This document shows, in pieces, positions 13,863 through 22,653 of a stretch of 32,886 nt of DNA; the first letter of the stretch is position 1; the number at the start of each line of letters is the position of its first letter. This DNA comes from Lysinibacillus halotolerans. Lineage in GTDB: Bacteria; Bacillota; Bacilli; Bacillales_A; Planococcaceae. The stretch lies in NCBI RefSeq assembly GCF_003711845.1, contig NZ_RHLQ01000036.1:1-32886 (forward strand), in the 5' to 3' direction. The position numbers and the translations under genes are program-made. The notes below the pieces were generated by a model that made no database searches, was not told the origin of the DNA, and saw only the letters and a program-made list of their open reading frames with translations.

Positions 13863-14780
13863 GTGAAAAGTGCGTTTCTCTTTCCAGGTCAAGGATCACA
13901 ATATGTGGGCATGTTAAATGATTTACCTAATGATCCAGTTGTAAAACATATTTTAGAAGAAAGCAGTGATTTATTACATTTACCAATTGAATCACTGCAT
14001 AACAATAAAGCGCTTTCAACAACGAAAGCGGTGCAACAATGTTTATTAATTGCATCTGTCAGTACGTATAAAGTGTTTGAAAAAAATGGCTTAATTCCAT
14101 CTTTTGTTGCCGGGCATTCTGTTGGTGCTTTTGGTGCAGCAGTTGCAGCAGGGGTGCTTACCTTTGAGGAAGCACTTAAATTAGTTACGTTGCGTGGCGA
14201 GTTGATGGAGCGAACATGTGATCATGGATATGGAATGGCCGTCGTACTAGGTTTAGATGAATATCGACTGTCGGAAATCGTTCAACAATTCTTTAACGAG
14301 GAAGAACCCGTTTATGTATCAAATCGAAATTCACCAACCCAATTGACTTTATCTGGCTCCATAAAGGGGTTAGAAAAGGTTATAGATTATGTGAAAACCC
14401 ATGGAGCGACTTCTGCCCGCTTACTAAATGTCTCAACTCCTTCCCACTGTCCATTATTTAAAAATGTAAGTGAGGAACTATTGGGTGAGTTAAATAAGCT
14501 CGATTTGAAAAGGCCGAAAATCCCAATATCGAGTAACGTGAATTCTAGATTATTAAGGCAAGCGGATGCAGTAAAAGAAGATTTAGCTAAAAGTATTTGT
14601 TATCCGGTTAGGTGGCATGATGCAGTTAATTTGCTTTATGAAACGGGTACTCGATTATTTATTGAAATGCCACCTGGTGATGTATTAACTAAGTTAGCAA
14701 ACCAAGCATTTTCGGAAGTTCGAACGATGGCTATTTCGAAAAGTAATATCGATGATTGTTTCTATGTTATGTCAAATTAA
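13863..14780 (+). CDS. mdcH: Malonate decarboxylase epsilon subunit (malonyl-CoA:ACP transacylase)
   Basis: The 305-residue protein has the acyltransferase fold of FabD: FLFPGQGSQY at the start, GHSVG with the catalytic serine S86, and the catalytic histidine H195 in STPSHCP. In the malonate decarboxylase system this subunit loads malonyl onto the thiol of the dephospho-CoA-type prosthetic group to start the catalytic cycle. Context decides MdcH over FabD: it heads an operon with all other mdc genes. The GTG start lies seven bases after GGAGGG. In Klebsiella mdcH is near the end of the operon; here it is first. Confidence 0.92.
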   Translation: MKSAFLFPGQGSQYVGMLNDLPNDPVVKHILEESSDLLHLPIESLHNNKALSTTKAVQQCLLIASVSTYKVFEKNGLIPSFVAGHSVGAFGAAVAAGVLTFEEALKLVTLRGELMERTCDHGYGMAVVLGLDEYRLSEIVQQFFNEEEPVYVSNRNSPTQLTLSGSIKGLEKVIDYVKTHGATSARLLNVSTPSHCPLFKNVSEELLGELNKLDLKRPKIPISSNVNSRLLRQADAVKEDLAKSICYPVRWHDAVNLLYETGTRLFIEMPPGDVLTKLANQAFSEVRTMAISKSNIDDCFYVMSN

Positions 14781-14798
14781 AAAATAGAGGTGTGAAAA

Positions 14799-16457
14799 AT
14801 GGTTTTGACAAATATACCGAAAGTAACAAGATCATGGACAACAAGGTTGGAAGCAAAAAAAGAAAGAATGGAAAGTGTAAAAAGTTTAGTCGATGGTGTC
14901 ATTATTCCTACTGATCGTATTGTCGAAGCAATGGAATTATTAATTCGACCAGGGGATCGTGTTGTACTTGAAGGGAATAATCAAAAACAAGCGTCTTTTT
15001 TATCCCAATCTCTTGTGCAAGTGGATCCAAAAAAAGTTCATGATTTGCATATGATTATGTCCAGCATTTCAAGACCTGAACATTTAGATATTTTTGAAGA
15101 AGGAATTGCTAGAAAAATAGATTTCTCCTACGCTGGGCCTCAAAGTTTACGAATCGCCCAAATGATTGAAGATGGAAAAATCGAATTGGGGGATTTGCAT
15201 ACTTACATTGAATTATATGGTCGATTATTTATTGATTTAATTCCTTCCGTTGCATTAGTGGCAGCAGATAAAGCCGATCGATACGGCAATCTTTATACTG
15301 GCCCTAATACAGAAGAAACACCAACATTAGTGGAAGCAGCTGCCTTTAGAGATGGTATTGTCATAGCTCAAGTGAATGAAATCGTAGACGAATTACCGCG
15401 GGTAGACATACCAAGTTCGTGGGTTGATTTTATCGTAGTTGCGGATGAACCGTATGAGCTAGAACCTCTCTTTACAAGGGATCCCCGCCATATAACAGAT
15501 ATTCAAATTTTACAAGCAATGATGGTGATTCGTGGAATTTATGAAAAACACGGTGTGAAATCATTAAACCACGGAATTGGTTTTAATACGGCAGCTATCG
15601 AGTTACTACTACCTACTTATGCCGCATCACTAGGGCTTAAAGGGAAGATCTGTACAAACTGGGTGTTAAATCCGCACCCTACGTTAATACCAGCTATTGA
15701 GTCAGGTTGGGTTGAAAGTGTTCATTGCTTCGGTGGTGAACTAGGAATGGAAAAGTATGTGGAAGCAAGAAGAGATATTTTCTTCACAGGAAAAGATGGT
15801 AGCCTTCGTTCAAATCGTACGTTAGCCCAGTTAGCTGGTCAATATGCCGTTGATTTATTCATCGGTTCTACTTTACAAATGGATGGTTTAGGGAATTCAT
15901 CTACTGTCACAAAAGGTCGTGTTGCAGGATATGGTGGAGCGCCAAATATGGGCCATGATCCGGGAGGTCGACGCCATTCAACGGAAGCTTGGTATAACAT
16001 GATGACTTCCGATGATCCGTTAGCACGAGGTAAAAAATTGGTCGTTCAAGTTGCAGAGACATTCCAAGAAGCAAATAAGCCCGTTTTCGTTGAATCCCTT
16101 GATGCTATTAGTGTGAAAGATCAGGCGAAATTAGCTTTAGCACCAGTGATGATTTATGGGGAGGACGTAACCCATGTTGTAACGGAAGAAGGAATTGCTT
16201 ATCTTTATAAATCCGACAGCATATCTGAAAGAAGAGAAATGATTGCTTCTGTCGCAGGGGTTACACCAATCGGTATGGAGAGCAATCCGAAAACAGCCGA
16301 ACGTTTACGTCAACAAGGGTTAATTGCTATGCCGGAAGATTTAGGTATTCGTCGTTCCGATGCGAAAAGGTCCTTACTTGCTGCTAAAAATATTGACGAA
16401 CTTGTTCAATGGTCCGGTGGTTTATATACACCTCCAGCGAAATTTAGAAGTTGGTAA
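14799..16457 (+). CDS. mdcA: Malonate decarboxylase alpha subunit (acetyl-ACP:malonate transferase)
   Basis: At 552 residues this is full length for MdcA, a CoA-transferase-fold enzyme. It moves the acyl carrier protein thioester from acetate to malonate, giving malonyl-ACP and free acetate. Recognisable stretches include PRVDIPSSWVDFIV, NWVLNPHPTLIPAIESGW, VHCFGGELGMEKYVEARRD-type sequence, QMDGLGNSSTVTKGRVAGYGGAPNMGHDPGGRR (in parts) and VTEEGIAYLY. It follows mdcH by 18 bases with AGAGGTG as ribosome binding site. No irregularities seen. Confidence 0.95.
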   Translation: MVLTNIPKVTRSWTTRLEAKKERMESVKSLVDGVIIPTDRIVEAMELLIRPGDRVVLEGNNQKQASFLSQSLVQVDPKKVHDLHMIMSSISRPEHLDIFEEGIARKIDFSYAGPQSLRIAQMIEDGKIELGDLHTYIELYGRLFIDLIPSVALVAADKADRYGNLYTGPNTEETPTLVEAAAFRDGIVIAQVNEIVDELPRVDIPSSWVDFIVVADEPYELEPLFTRDPRHITDIQILQAMMVIRGIYEKHGVKSLNHGIGFNTAAIELLLPTYAASLGLKGKICTNWVLNPHPTLIPAIESGWVESVHCFGGELGMEKYVEARRDIFFTGKDGSLRSNRTLAQLAGQYAVDLFIGSTLQMDGLGNSSTVTKGRVAGYGGAPNMGHDPGGRRHSTEAWYNMMTSDDPLARGKKLVVQVAETFQEANKPVFVESLDAISVKDQAKLALAPVMIYGEDVTHVVTEEGIAYLYKSDSISERREMIASVAGVTPIGMESNPKTAERLRQQGLIAMPEDLGIRRSDAKRSLLAAKNIDELVQWSGGLYTPPAKFRSW

Positions 16458-16478
16458 TAAAAAGAGGAGGCGAGGAGT

Positions 16479-17324
16479 ATGCAAGATCCTCATCGTTTAT
16501 CAACAACGTTAGCCCGTTTAGCGGTTGAATCATTAATTGAAGAAGTATCGCTTACTCCAAAGCCCGGTCTTGTGGATAGGATTGATCAAGGTTCCCATAA
16601 TGATTTAACCTTTTCATTGATGGTGGAGTCGGCCAAAAGTTTATACACGACATTTTACAATATGGCAATGGTTGCCTATAACGAAGGAACATCTCAATTT
16701 TTGCGAGAAAAAATCGGTGAGATTGGTCGTGAAGGTGAAAGGCAAATGTTTCAAGTGACAAAGGGGGTCAATACCCATAAAGGAGCCATTTGGTCCCTTG
16801 GATTACTTACTGCAGCAGCAGCTATTCATAAAGGGCAGTCCGATGAAATTACGTTATGCCATACCGCAGGGGAAATTGCCCGATATGAAGATCGTTTTAT
16901 ACCTCACCAAATAACAAATGGTATAAAGGCTGTTCAAAAATATGGTGTACACGGAGCAAAGGCAGAGGCACAGCAAGCTTTTCCTCATATTCGGAAATTT
17001 AGCTTACCTGTATTTAAAGCAACCGTAAACGAATTGGATGAAAAAACAGCAAAACTCAATGCATTTTTAGCGTTAATGGCCAACTTAGACGATACGTGTT
17101 TATTGCACCGGGGTGGTCTTGAAGGTTTACAATACGCAAAGCAATATGCCCAACATGTTTTAAATGCAGGTAATCTTCATGAACTTCAAATAATGAACGA
17201 ACAATTTAAAGAGCGTAACTTATCACCAGGGGGCAGCGCCGATTTATTAGCTGCAACGATTTATTTATATAAAATTAGTCAGTTTACTTTTTCTACTGAG
17301 GAAGTTTACGCAACGATAAATTAA
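16479..17324 (+). CDS. mdcB: Triphosphoribosyl-dephospho-CoA synthase
   Basis: This 281-residue protein is of the CitG/MdcB family, which makes the precursor of the carrier protein's prosthetic group from ATP and dephospho-CoA. Landmarks are SLTPKPGLVDRIDQGSHND (in parts), GVNTHKGAIWSLGLL (around 95-108), LDDTCLLHRGG (around 205-215) and the closing SPGGSADLLAATIYL. It acts with MdcG on MdcC, the next gene. The ATG follows GAGGCGAGG; the spacing to mdcA is short, so it belongs to the same operon. Confidence 0.94.
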   Translation: MQDPHRLSTTLARLAVESLIEEVSLTPKPGLVDRIDQGSHNDLTFSLMVESAKSLYTTFYNMAMVAYNEGTSQFLREKIGEIGREGERQMFQVTKGVNTHKGAIWSLGLLTAAAAIHKGQSDEITLCHTAGEIARYEDRFIPHQITNGIKAVQKYGVHGAKAEAQQAFPHIRKFSLPVFKATVNELDEKTAKLNAFLALMANLDDTCLLHRGGLEGLQYAKQYAQHVLNAGNLHELQIMNEQFKERNLSPGGSADLLAATIYLYKISQFTFSTEEVYATIN

Positions 17325-17339
17325 AGGGGAGTGATTTTA

Positions 17340-17648
17340 GTGGAAAAATTAGTATATTCCTTTCCAGCTTCAAAAACGATCGAAAGACCGGCACACGTTG
17401 GCGTCGTAGGATCTGGAGATTTAGAAGTATTAGTCCAACCTAGTAATCAGAATGAAACAGTTGTAGAAATTCGTACAGGTATTACGGGATTCCAAGATAC
17501 GTGGAAAAAGGTTATTGAACGATTTGTTAGTCAGCATAACATTGCTGCTTTCATTACGATTAATGATTTTGGCGCAACACCAGGCGTTGTTTCGATTCGA
17601 TTAGCTCAAGCGGTGGAGGTGAGTTTAAATGACACAAATGATAACTGA
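17340..17648 (+). CDS. mdcC: Malonate decarboxylase acyl carrier protein (delta subunit)
   Basis: The 102-residue protein carries the modified serine in GVVGSGDLEVL. With the GTG at 17340 as start this is S25, the position known to hold phosphoribosyl-dephospho-CoA in Klebsiella MdcC. I prefer this GTG because AAAGGGG is nine bases before it, whereas the GTG at 17331 is almost touching the ribosome binding site. It carries acetyl and malonyl groups between MdcH, MdcA and MdcDE. The end overlaps the next gene by 20 bases. Confidence 0.93.
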   Translation: MEKLVYSFPASKTIERPAHVGVVGSGDLEVLVQPSNQNETVVEIRTGITGFQDTWKKVIERFVSQHNIAAFITINDFGATPGVVSIRLAQAVEVSLNDTNDN

Positions 17649-19314
17649 GAGTTTAGTAGAGAGTTTAGCGCGGGAAAGAGCATTTCAACTATTAGATAAA
17701 GGAACGGCCTATGAAATTTTAGGACCTTTCGATCGAATGGAATCACCCCATCTTGTGGCTCAAAATATCGTTCCCCAATATGATGATGGCATGATTATTG
17801 TTAAAGGAACATTAAATGGAAAGCCAACTGTAATTATTTCAATAGAAGGAAATTTCCAAGGTGGCGGAATTGGCGAAGTATCTGGTGCGAAATTAGCAGG
17901 TACTTTAGAAAAGGTATTGAAAGAGTGTAAAAACGATCAAACGGTTTATCCGGTCATCATTTATGATACAGGTGGAGTACGCCTTCAAGAAGCAAATTAT
18001 GGTTTATTGTCCATTGCAGAAATTAGTGCGGCAATTGTTGAACTGCGAGAGTATGTTCCGGTAGTAGGTATCATTCCTGGGAAAATTGGATCCTTCGGTG
18101 GTATGTCATTAACTGCTGGTTTATGTAGTGCCTTAATTATGACTCGGGAAGGTCGTTTAGGAATGAACGGACCTGAAGTAGTAGAACAAGAAGCAGGTAT
18201 CCGTGAACTGGATTCGAAAAATAAACAATTGATTTGGAAAATGATTGGTGGGGCAATGCGTAACGAGGTTGGTCTTGCGGATATCGTTGTAGAAGATGAT
18301 GTAGTGAATTTTAAAAATGCCATTCAAAGTGTTTGGAATGGAGAGATTGAATTAAAACAGCGAACAAAACAGGTCGACCATTTCTTAACTTTATTTAAAT
18401 CTTTAAATGTCGAAGAAAAAATTTCTCCAGAGCAAGCAAAGGAACTTTTAAAAAACATAGCTCCTAAAAATTCAAATACGGTACCTGCCCCAAAGGAAAC
18501 CGTTAATAGTAGAGGAAGAAAATGGTTCGAAATATTAACTGGGGGGCAGAAATCGATTAGTGAAATCCCTTCTGTATTAGTAGCAGATACGGAGATTAAA
18601 GGAGTGAAGGCACGAGTAATTGCAGTTGTTCCAAACCCTGAGAATCCATTTTATCGGGCACGAAATGGCGAAGTAGGCTTATTAGAAGGATGGGCGATTG
18701 CTAAATATGTTCGAGAAGCGATGGTAGAAGATGCCCACTTAGAAGATAAACGTCTAATTGTTCCTGTTGTTGATGTGCCAAGTCAAGCGTTTGGCTATCA
18801 TGAGGAGTTATTTGGAATTTATTTATCTTGTTCATCCGCAGTAGATGCCTATGCTTCAGCTAGGTTAATTGGCCATCCAATCGTTGCAGCCATCGTTGGG
18901 AAAGCCATTTCTGGAGCATTTTTATCCCACGGTATGCAGGCGAATCGATTAATTGCTTTACATGATGAAGGGGTAAATGTCCATGTAATGTCTAAAAAAT
19001 CCGCTGCTATTATTACACAACGAACAATTGAAGAATTAGATTTAGCAGCAAAAGACGTTCCTTCTATGGCTTATGACATTGAGTCATTTAAAAAATTAGG
19101 TGCCCTTTATAACTTAATAGAAGGTATTAATGCAGATAACCCTTCATCGGAACATGCTGAGTTATTCATTGATTCGATTCTTGCAGCCTATGATGATATT
19201 CAAAAAGATGCCGTAAGAGATTTATCAAATCGTTTAAAAACAGAGATTGCTGTAGCTTCCGGTCGAGTGGCTTCTATAAAGGTAAGGGAAATGATTGAGC
19301 AACAATGGAAGTAA
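17629..19314 (+). CDS. mdcD: Fused malonate decarboxylase beta-gamma carboxyltransferase (MdcD-MdcE)
   Basis: The 561-residue protein joins two crotonase-fold carboxyltransferase domains. Residues about 1-270 match MdcD (ARERAFQLLDKGTAYEILGPFDRM in parts, GNFQGGGIGEVSGAK, YDTGGVRLQEANYG, GKIGSFGGMSLTAG). Residues about 295-561 match MdcE (RGRKWFEILTG, ARVIAVVPNPENPFYRARNGEVGLLEGW in parts, VDVPSQAFGYHEELFG, VGKAISGAFLSHG). A charged, Pro-containing linker around 270-295 (AKELLKNIAPKN...VPAPKE) joins them. Together they decarboxylate malonyl-ACP to acetyl-ACP without biotin. In Klebsiella and Pseudomonas the domains are separate genes. GGAGG precedes the ATG by about nine bases. No frameshift or stop lies in the junction, so the fusion appears real. 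Confidence 0.93.
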   Translation: MTQMITESLVESLARERAFQLLDKGTAYEILGPFDRMESPHLVAQNIVPQYDDGMIIVKGTLNGKPTVIISIEGNFQGGGIGEVSGAKLAGTLEKVLKECKNDQTVYPVIIYDTGGVRLQEANYGLLSIAEISAAIVELREYVPVVGIIPGKIGSFGGMSLTAGLCSALIMTREGRLGMNGPEVVEQEAGIRELDSKNKQLIWKMIGGAMRNEVGLADIVVEDDVVNFKNAIQSVWNGEIELKQRTKQVDHFLTLFKSLNVEEKISPEQAKELLKNIAPKNSNTVPAPKETVNSRGRKWFEILTGGQKSISEIPSVLVADTEIKGVKARVIAVVPNPENPFYRARNGEVGLLEGWAIAKYVREAMVEDAHLEDKRLIVPVVDVPSQAFGYHEELFGIYLSCSSAVDAYASARLIGHPIVAAIVGKAISGAFLSHGMQANRLIALHDEGVNVHVMSKKSAAIITQRTIEELDLAAKDVPSMAYDIESFKKLGALYNLIEGINADNPSSEHAELFIDSILAAYDDIQKDAVRDLSNRLKTEIAVASGRVASIKVREMIEQQWK

Positions 19315-19934
19315 AGGTGCATGATATTGTTAAGTTCAACAACCTCGATCAGTTAGAGCCAATTTCGGTGATACCAGAATGGGTTTATGATGCTCAATCA
19401 GCAGCTAACTACGGTGTTGTACGAAGAATGCCCGTTAGCAATCAATTAATCCCCATTGGATTGCGCGGAAACAGTAGAGAGCAGCGGTTTGGCACATTTA
19501 TACATGAAAATCATGTTGTCGAAGTTATAACACCTAATTCTTTAGTAAATCGGATTGATAGGTTTAACAATAAATTTTATTATCCAATCTTAAACGAAAT
19601 TCGCGATCAATTTCAGAAGTTTGATTTAATATGGGGACCAACGGGAAGCATCGGTTTTGAAATAGCTACCTCCATTAACGTAACAACAGGTAAGAGCGAT
19701 ATTGATCTTTCTATTTATGTAGATTCTATAGAAGAATCGTTACTAGAAGAGGTTGGCAAATGTTTAAACGGCTTTTCGAAACCGATTGATGTCCAAGTGG
19801 AAGTTCCAAATATAGGGGCCTTTCTATTAAAAGATTATTTGAGTAATAAAGACCAAGGTTTTATTGTTCGAACGGCTTTTGGTCCCCATTTATGTCGTAT
19901 AAAAGATAGTAAAATTAAAATTCTTCAAGCTTAA
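19305..19934 (+). CDS. mdcG: Malonate decarboxylase holo-ACP synthase (MdcG)
   Basis: This 209-residue nucleotidyltransferase attaches the phosphoribosyl-dephospho-CoA group to MdcC. The nucleotidyltransferase core is visible as GPTGSIGFE (from residue 110) followed by KSDIDLSIY, with D132 and D134 as likely metal ligands. The N-terminal half has RRMPVSNQLIPIGLRG and REQRFG. The ATG overlaps the end of the preceding gene by ten bases, and the ribosome binding site is weak, so translation is probably coupled. It is the last gene of the operon, closed by a strong terminator. Confidence 0.93.
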   Translation: MEVKVHDIVKFNNLDQLEPISVIPEWVYDAQSAANYGVVRRMPVSNQLIPIGLRGNSREQRFGTFIHENHVVEVITPNSLVNRIDRFNNKFYYPILNEIRDQFQKFDLIWGPTGSIGFEIATSINVTTGKSDIDLSIYVDSIEESLLEEVGKCLNGFSKPIDVQVEVPNIGAFLLKDYLSNKDQGFIVRTAFGPHLCRIKDSKIKILQA

Positions 19935-19937
19935 AAC

Positions 19938-19972
19938 AAATGTCCCAATCGCCTTACGATTGGGACATTTTT
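19938..19972. terminator. Bidirectional terminator between mdcG and the DUF2804 gene
   Basis: AAATGTCCCAATCG pairs perfectly with CGATTGGGACATTT, with T-runs on both sides. Confidence 0.92.
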
Positions 19973-19984
19973 ATAAAGGCTAAT

Positions 19985-21013
19985 CTACCATTTTGCTATA
20001 TGTTCTTCTATACAACCTAGCATTTGTTGGATGACGAGGGTACTGCCATCTTCCAACTTAACTTGTCCATTATAGTAGCCAACAAGTTGATGGACTTCAG
20101 ATTTTACTAATTTCACATCCGTTTTGGCAACCCGTTCAAAAAACGGATGGAAAGTTAAAATTACCTGATCTGAAAACTTTGTTGTGATGTACCAAGGTTT
20201 CATGAAATTTTTTCTGTCATAATTAAACAATACATCTTCATGAATCTTTGTCATTTTACCATCTACAAAAACAGCATTTTCAGTCATACCCGTTCCGTCT
20301 GTCCATTTGCCTCCAAAGTTTAAGCCAACCCGTTGATTTCGCACTCGTTGAGATGCCATCCCCCAATTCCACAACGCTTCCCTCGGCCAAATACCTCTAC
20401 CAAAATCAAGTACCGCATAACAGTCTTCTTCAAAAAATTGATAATTTCGTTCTCCTATTTTCACAAAACCTGTAGTCGGTAATGTATGATGCTTTGCAGT
20501 AAATTGGAAGGTTTGTCGGTTCCAAGGTATGACGACATTCAGTGTATCGTCCTCTTTAGGATGGTGGATCGTTAATTCTGCATGTAAAGCTTCATTATCA
20601 AAGTTTTTGGAAGTGACATTTAAAAAGGTTTGATTTTGAAAGAACGTAATATTAATATGAACTTCGCTATTGGCAAAACGAATAGGCTCTAACACTCTCG
20701 ATGGCATTTTTAGTTTCGTACCTATGCCAAGGGGAATCGTAATCGTTTTTTCAAAGAATCGTTGGGTTTCATATTCTAAAAAATAGATAAAACAAGTCGC
20801 CGCATAATCAAAATGGCATATCGTTACGGAAAATAATATTTCCTCTCCATAGACGCACCAATAATTCCATTTTTTCTTCCTTAAGTAGTGACCAGATAAG
20901 TTGCAATCGATGATAGGTTTACGAGCAAAACCGATAGCTTCCGGATTTAAGTTTCCTTTTCTATCACATAGCCGTGTAAGTTCAATAATTTCTCTTTCAG
21001 CGTGCTGCGTCAA
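19985..21013 (-). CDS. DUF2804-family protein
   Basis: About 342 residues with the features I associate with DUF2804: GFARKPIIDCNLSGHYLRKKKWNYW (in parts), CYAVLDFGRGIWPREALWNWGMAS (in parts), GLNFGGKWTDGTGMTENAVF (in parts) and PFFERVAKTDV. The family has a lipocalin/CrtC-like beta-barrel fold by my recollection and no agreed function. It has no signal peptide. The start is uncertain: a TTG at 21013 has AGAGG nine bases upstream and gives the usual family N-terminus; ATG 21022 and TTG 21034 are in frame but have poor ribosome binding sites. It converges on the mdc operon and shares its terminator; no functional link is implied. Confidence 0.8.
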   Translation of the reverse strand: MTQHAEREIIELTRLCDRKGNLNPEAIGFARKPIIDCNLSGHYLRKKKWNYWCVYGEEILFSVTICHFDYAATCFIYFLEYETQRFFEKTITIPLGIGTKLKMPSRVLEPIRFANSEVHINITFFQNQTFLNVTSKNFDNEALHAELTIHHPKEDDTLNVVIPWNRQTFQFTAKHHTLPTTGFVKIGERNYQFFEEDCYAVLDFGRGIWPREALWNWGMASQRVRNQRVGLNFGGKWTDGTGMTENAVFVDGKMTKIHEDVLFNYDRKNFMKPWYITTKFSDQVILTFHPFFERVAKTDVKLVKSEVHQLVGYYNGQVKLEDGSTLVIQQMLGCIEEHIAKW

Positions 21014-21299
21014 TGCCAACATCCTCTCAATCAAATTATCTAGGATCTCTTTCTATTGGAAGTAAAATATGATGATTCAATGCAAAATATATCAACTGCC
21101 AAGCATTTGTAATATTTTTAACATTATGAAGAGTCTAGAATCCTTTCTTATTATTGTAGCAAAATGTAGAACCAATTAGTTTAAGGACATTAAATTAATA
21201 TTAAATTGTAACAAAATGACAGTCTTATTGAAGGGAAATTAAATTGATATGAAAAATGATGACAATGAAGCATAGAATGGTAAAAAAGGAGGTTGAACC

Positions 21300-21833
21300 A
21301 TTCCAATTTATTACAATCGTCAAGCGGCGGTTCAGTATGCGAGAACTTGGTGGAATCGAAAAAACCCCAATTACCCGGCTTTTTCAGTGGATTGTACAAA
21401 CTTTGTATCCCAATGTTTACGGGCAGGAGGAGCCCCGATGTCAGGTGCACCGAATCGAGGAAAAGGTTGGTGGATTACAGACGGTTGGAGAAGAGGGAGT
21501 GGTAATGGATATTACTCGAATGAAACATGGAGTTATAGCTGGTCCGTCTCCCACAGTTTTCGTTTGTATTTAGAAAACGCCAAATCAGGATTAACTGCTA
21601 AACGTGTCCAATCCCCATCGGAACTGGAAATTGGTGATGTCATTTGTTATGACTTTCAAGGAAACGGGGTAATCGACCATACAACGATTGTGACGAGTAT
21701 GGTAAATGGAGTACCTTATATCCATGCCCATACAGTAGATAGTGCGGATCGCCATTATGATTATTCAAACTCCTACGCCTATACTCCAAACACGAAATAC
21801 TACTTTTTCAAAATCGATGATGTGTTTTATTAA
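21300..21833 (+). CDS. Amidase-domain protein (Amidase_6 type) with apparent AUU start
   Basis: This 177-residue domain has the family landmarks YNRQAAVQYARTWWN at the start, VDCTNFVSQCLRAGGAPMSG with the likely catalytic cysteine, RGKGWW, GDVICYDF and DHTTIVTS with the catalytic histidine, ending in YTPNTKYYFFKID. The domain is found in Bacillus proteins thought to act on cell-wall peptides or spores. The full N-terminal motif is in frame only from ATT at 21300. That codon lies seven bases after AAGGAGG, and an in-frame TGA sits at 21294-21296. The first ATG/GTG/TTG codon in frame (GTG at 21387) would delete the conserved N-terminus. Either AUU is the real start or an ATG mutated to ATT and expression is reduced. 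Confidence 0.85.
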   Translation: MPIYYNRQAAVQYARTWWNRKNPNYPAFSVDCTNFVSQCLRAGGAPMSGAPNRGKGWWITDGWRRGSGNGYYSNETWSYSWSVSHSFRLYLENAKSGLTAKRVQSPSELEIGDVICYDFQGNGVIDHTTIVTSMVNGVPYIHAHTVDSADRHYDYSNSYAYTPNTKYYFFKIDDVFY

Positions 21834-21969
21834 AAATTGTTTGCAATAATAACAATTTATTGAGAATTGTAAAAAAGCTAAGTATATTTTAAAACGTAAA
21901 ATTATATGGTAAGGTTTATTGAAGATGAATGAAAAAGGGTTAGAGTTAGTTTTTTAAGGAGAGAAGAAT

Positions 21970-22554
21970 ATGAACCAACAATCGTTATCAGTGCGTGAAG
22001 CAATTATTGGAAGACGGTCAATTAAAAGGTTCAATGGTCAACCGGTTGATCGGGAAGATTTAATGAATATTATTGACGACGCAGTATGGGCACCTAATCA
22101 TAAAAATAGAGAGCCATGGCGATTAGTTGTTGCATGTGGAGAAGAGATTTTTGAATTGCACAAGCTTTTAAGAGATACAACCATTCCTAAATGGAAGGAA
22201 CTATCGGAGGAATCGCTAGAAAAGCAAATGCAAAAATTCACATTAGCAGGAGCCTTTGTGTTTGTTATCGTTCCTGAAGATGTACGCCAAAAACAACGTT
22301 TAGAAGATTTCGCTGCAGCAAGCACATTCATTCAAAACATTCAATTACTTGCATGGGATTATGGTATCGGATCCTGTTGGAAAACTCCAGATTTCTTAGA
22401 TGCACCGGATTTCCGAACTGCTTTAGGTGTACAGCCAGGTGAAAGAATTATTTCAATGTTGCAATTAGGCTATTTTGATGAATTGCCGAAAGCGGCAGAG
22501 CGAAAAAAATCAGACCAAATTGTGACGATTTTCGGCCAAGGGGAGAAGAAGTAA
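21970..22554 (+). CDS. Nitroreductase-family FMN oxidoreductase
   Basis: This 194-residue protein has the flavin-binding pattern RRSIKRFNGQPV at the start (residues 15-26), WAPNHKNREPWR (around 40-51), SCWKTPDF near 139-146 and GERIISMLQLGY near the end. The family is FMN-dependent and uses NAD(P)H to reduce nitro groups, quinones or other small molecules; the natural substrate is not visible. It resembles the smaller Bacillus members (YdgI/YfhC-like). AAGGAGAG lies about eight bases before ATG. It is monocistronic, with a terminator at 22607-22640. Confidence 0.9.
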   Translation: MNQQSLSVREAIIGRRSIKRFNGQPVDREDLMNIIDDAVWAPNHKNREPWRLVVACGEEIFELHKLLRDTTIPKWKELSEESLEKQMQKFTLAGAFVFVIVPEDVRQKQRLEDFAAASTFIQNIQLLAWDYGIGSCWKTPDFLDAPDFRTALGVQPGERIISMLQLGYFDELPKAAERKKSDQIVTIFGQGEKK

Positions 22555-22606
22555 TATCCCTTCTATTCAATGTTGATGAAAAGTTAGTTTGAAAAAATGC
22601 ATTAAT

Positions 22607-22640
22607 AAAACACTAGGGTACTTCAACCCTAGTGTTTTTT
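22607..22640. terminator. Bidirectional terminator between the nitroreductase and membrane-protein genes
   Basis: AAACACTAGGGT pairs with ACCCTAGTGTTT around a short loop, followed by TTTTT on the plus strand and a T-containing tail on the minus strand. Confidence 0.88.
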
Positions 22641-22653
22641 GTATAGCTTGACT

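Noticed and set aside
21256-21573. Plus-strand frame starting at 21256, overlapping the amidase gene
   Set aside because: The encoded sequence has no family features, and the overlapping frame from 21300 matches a known domain throughout.
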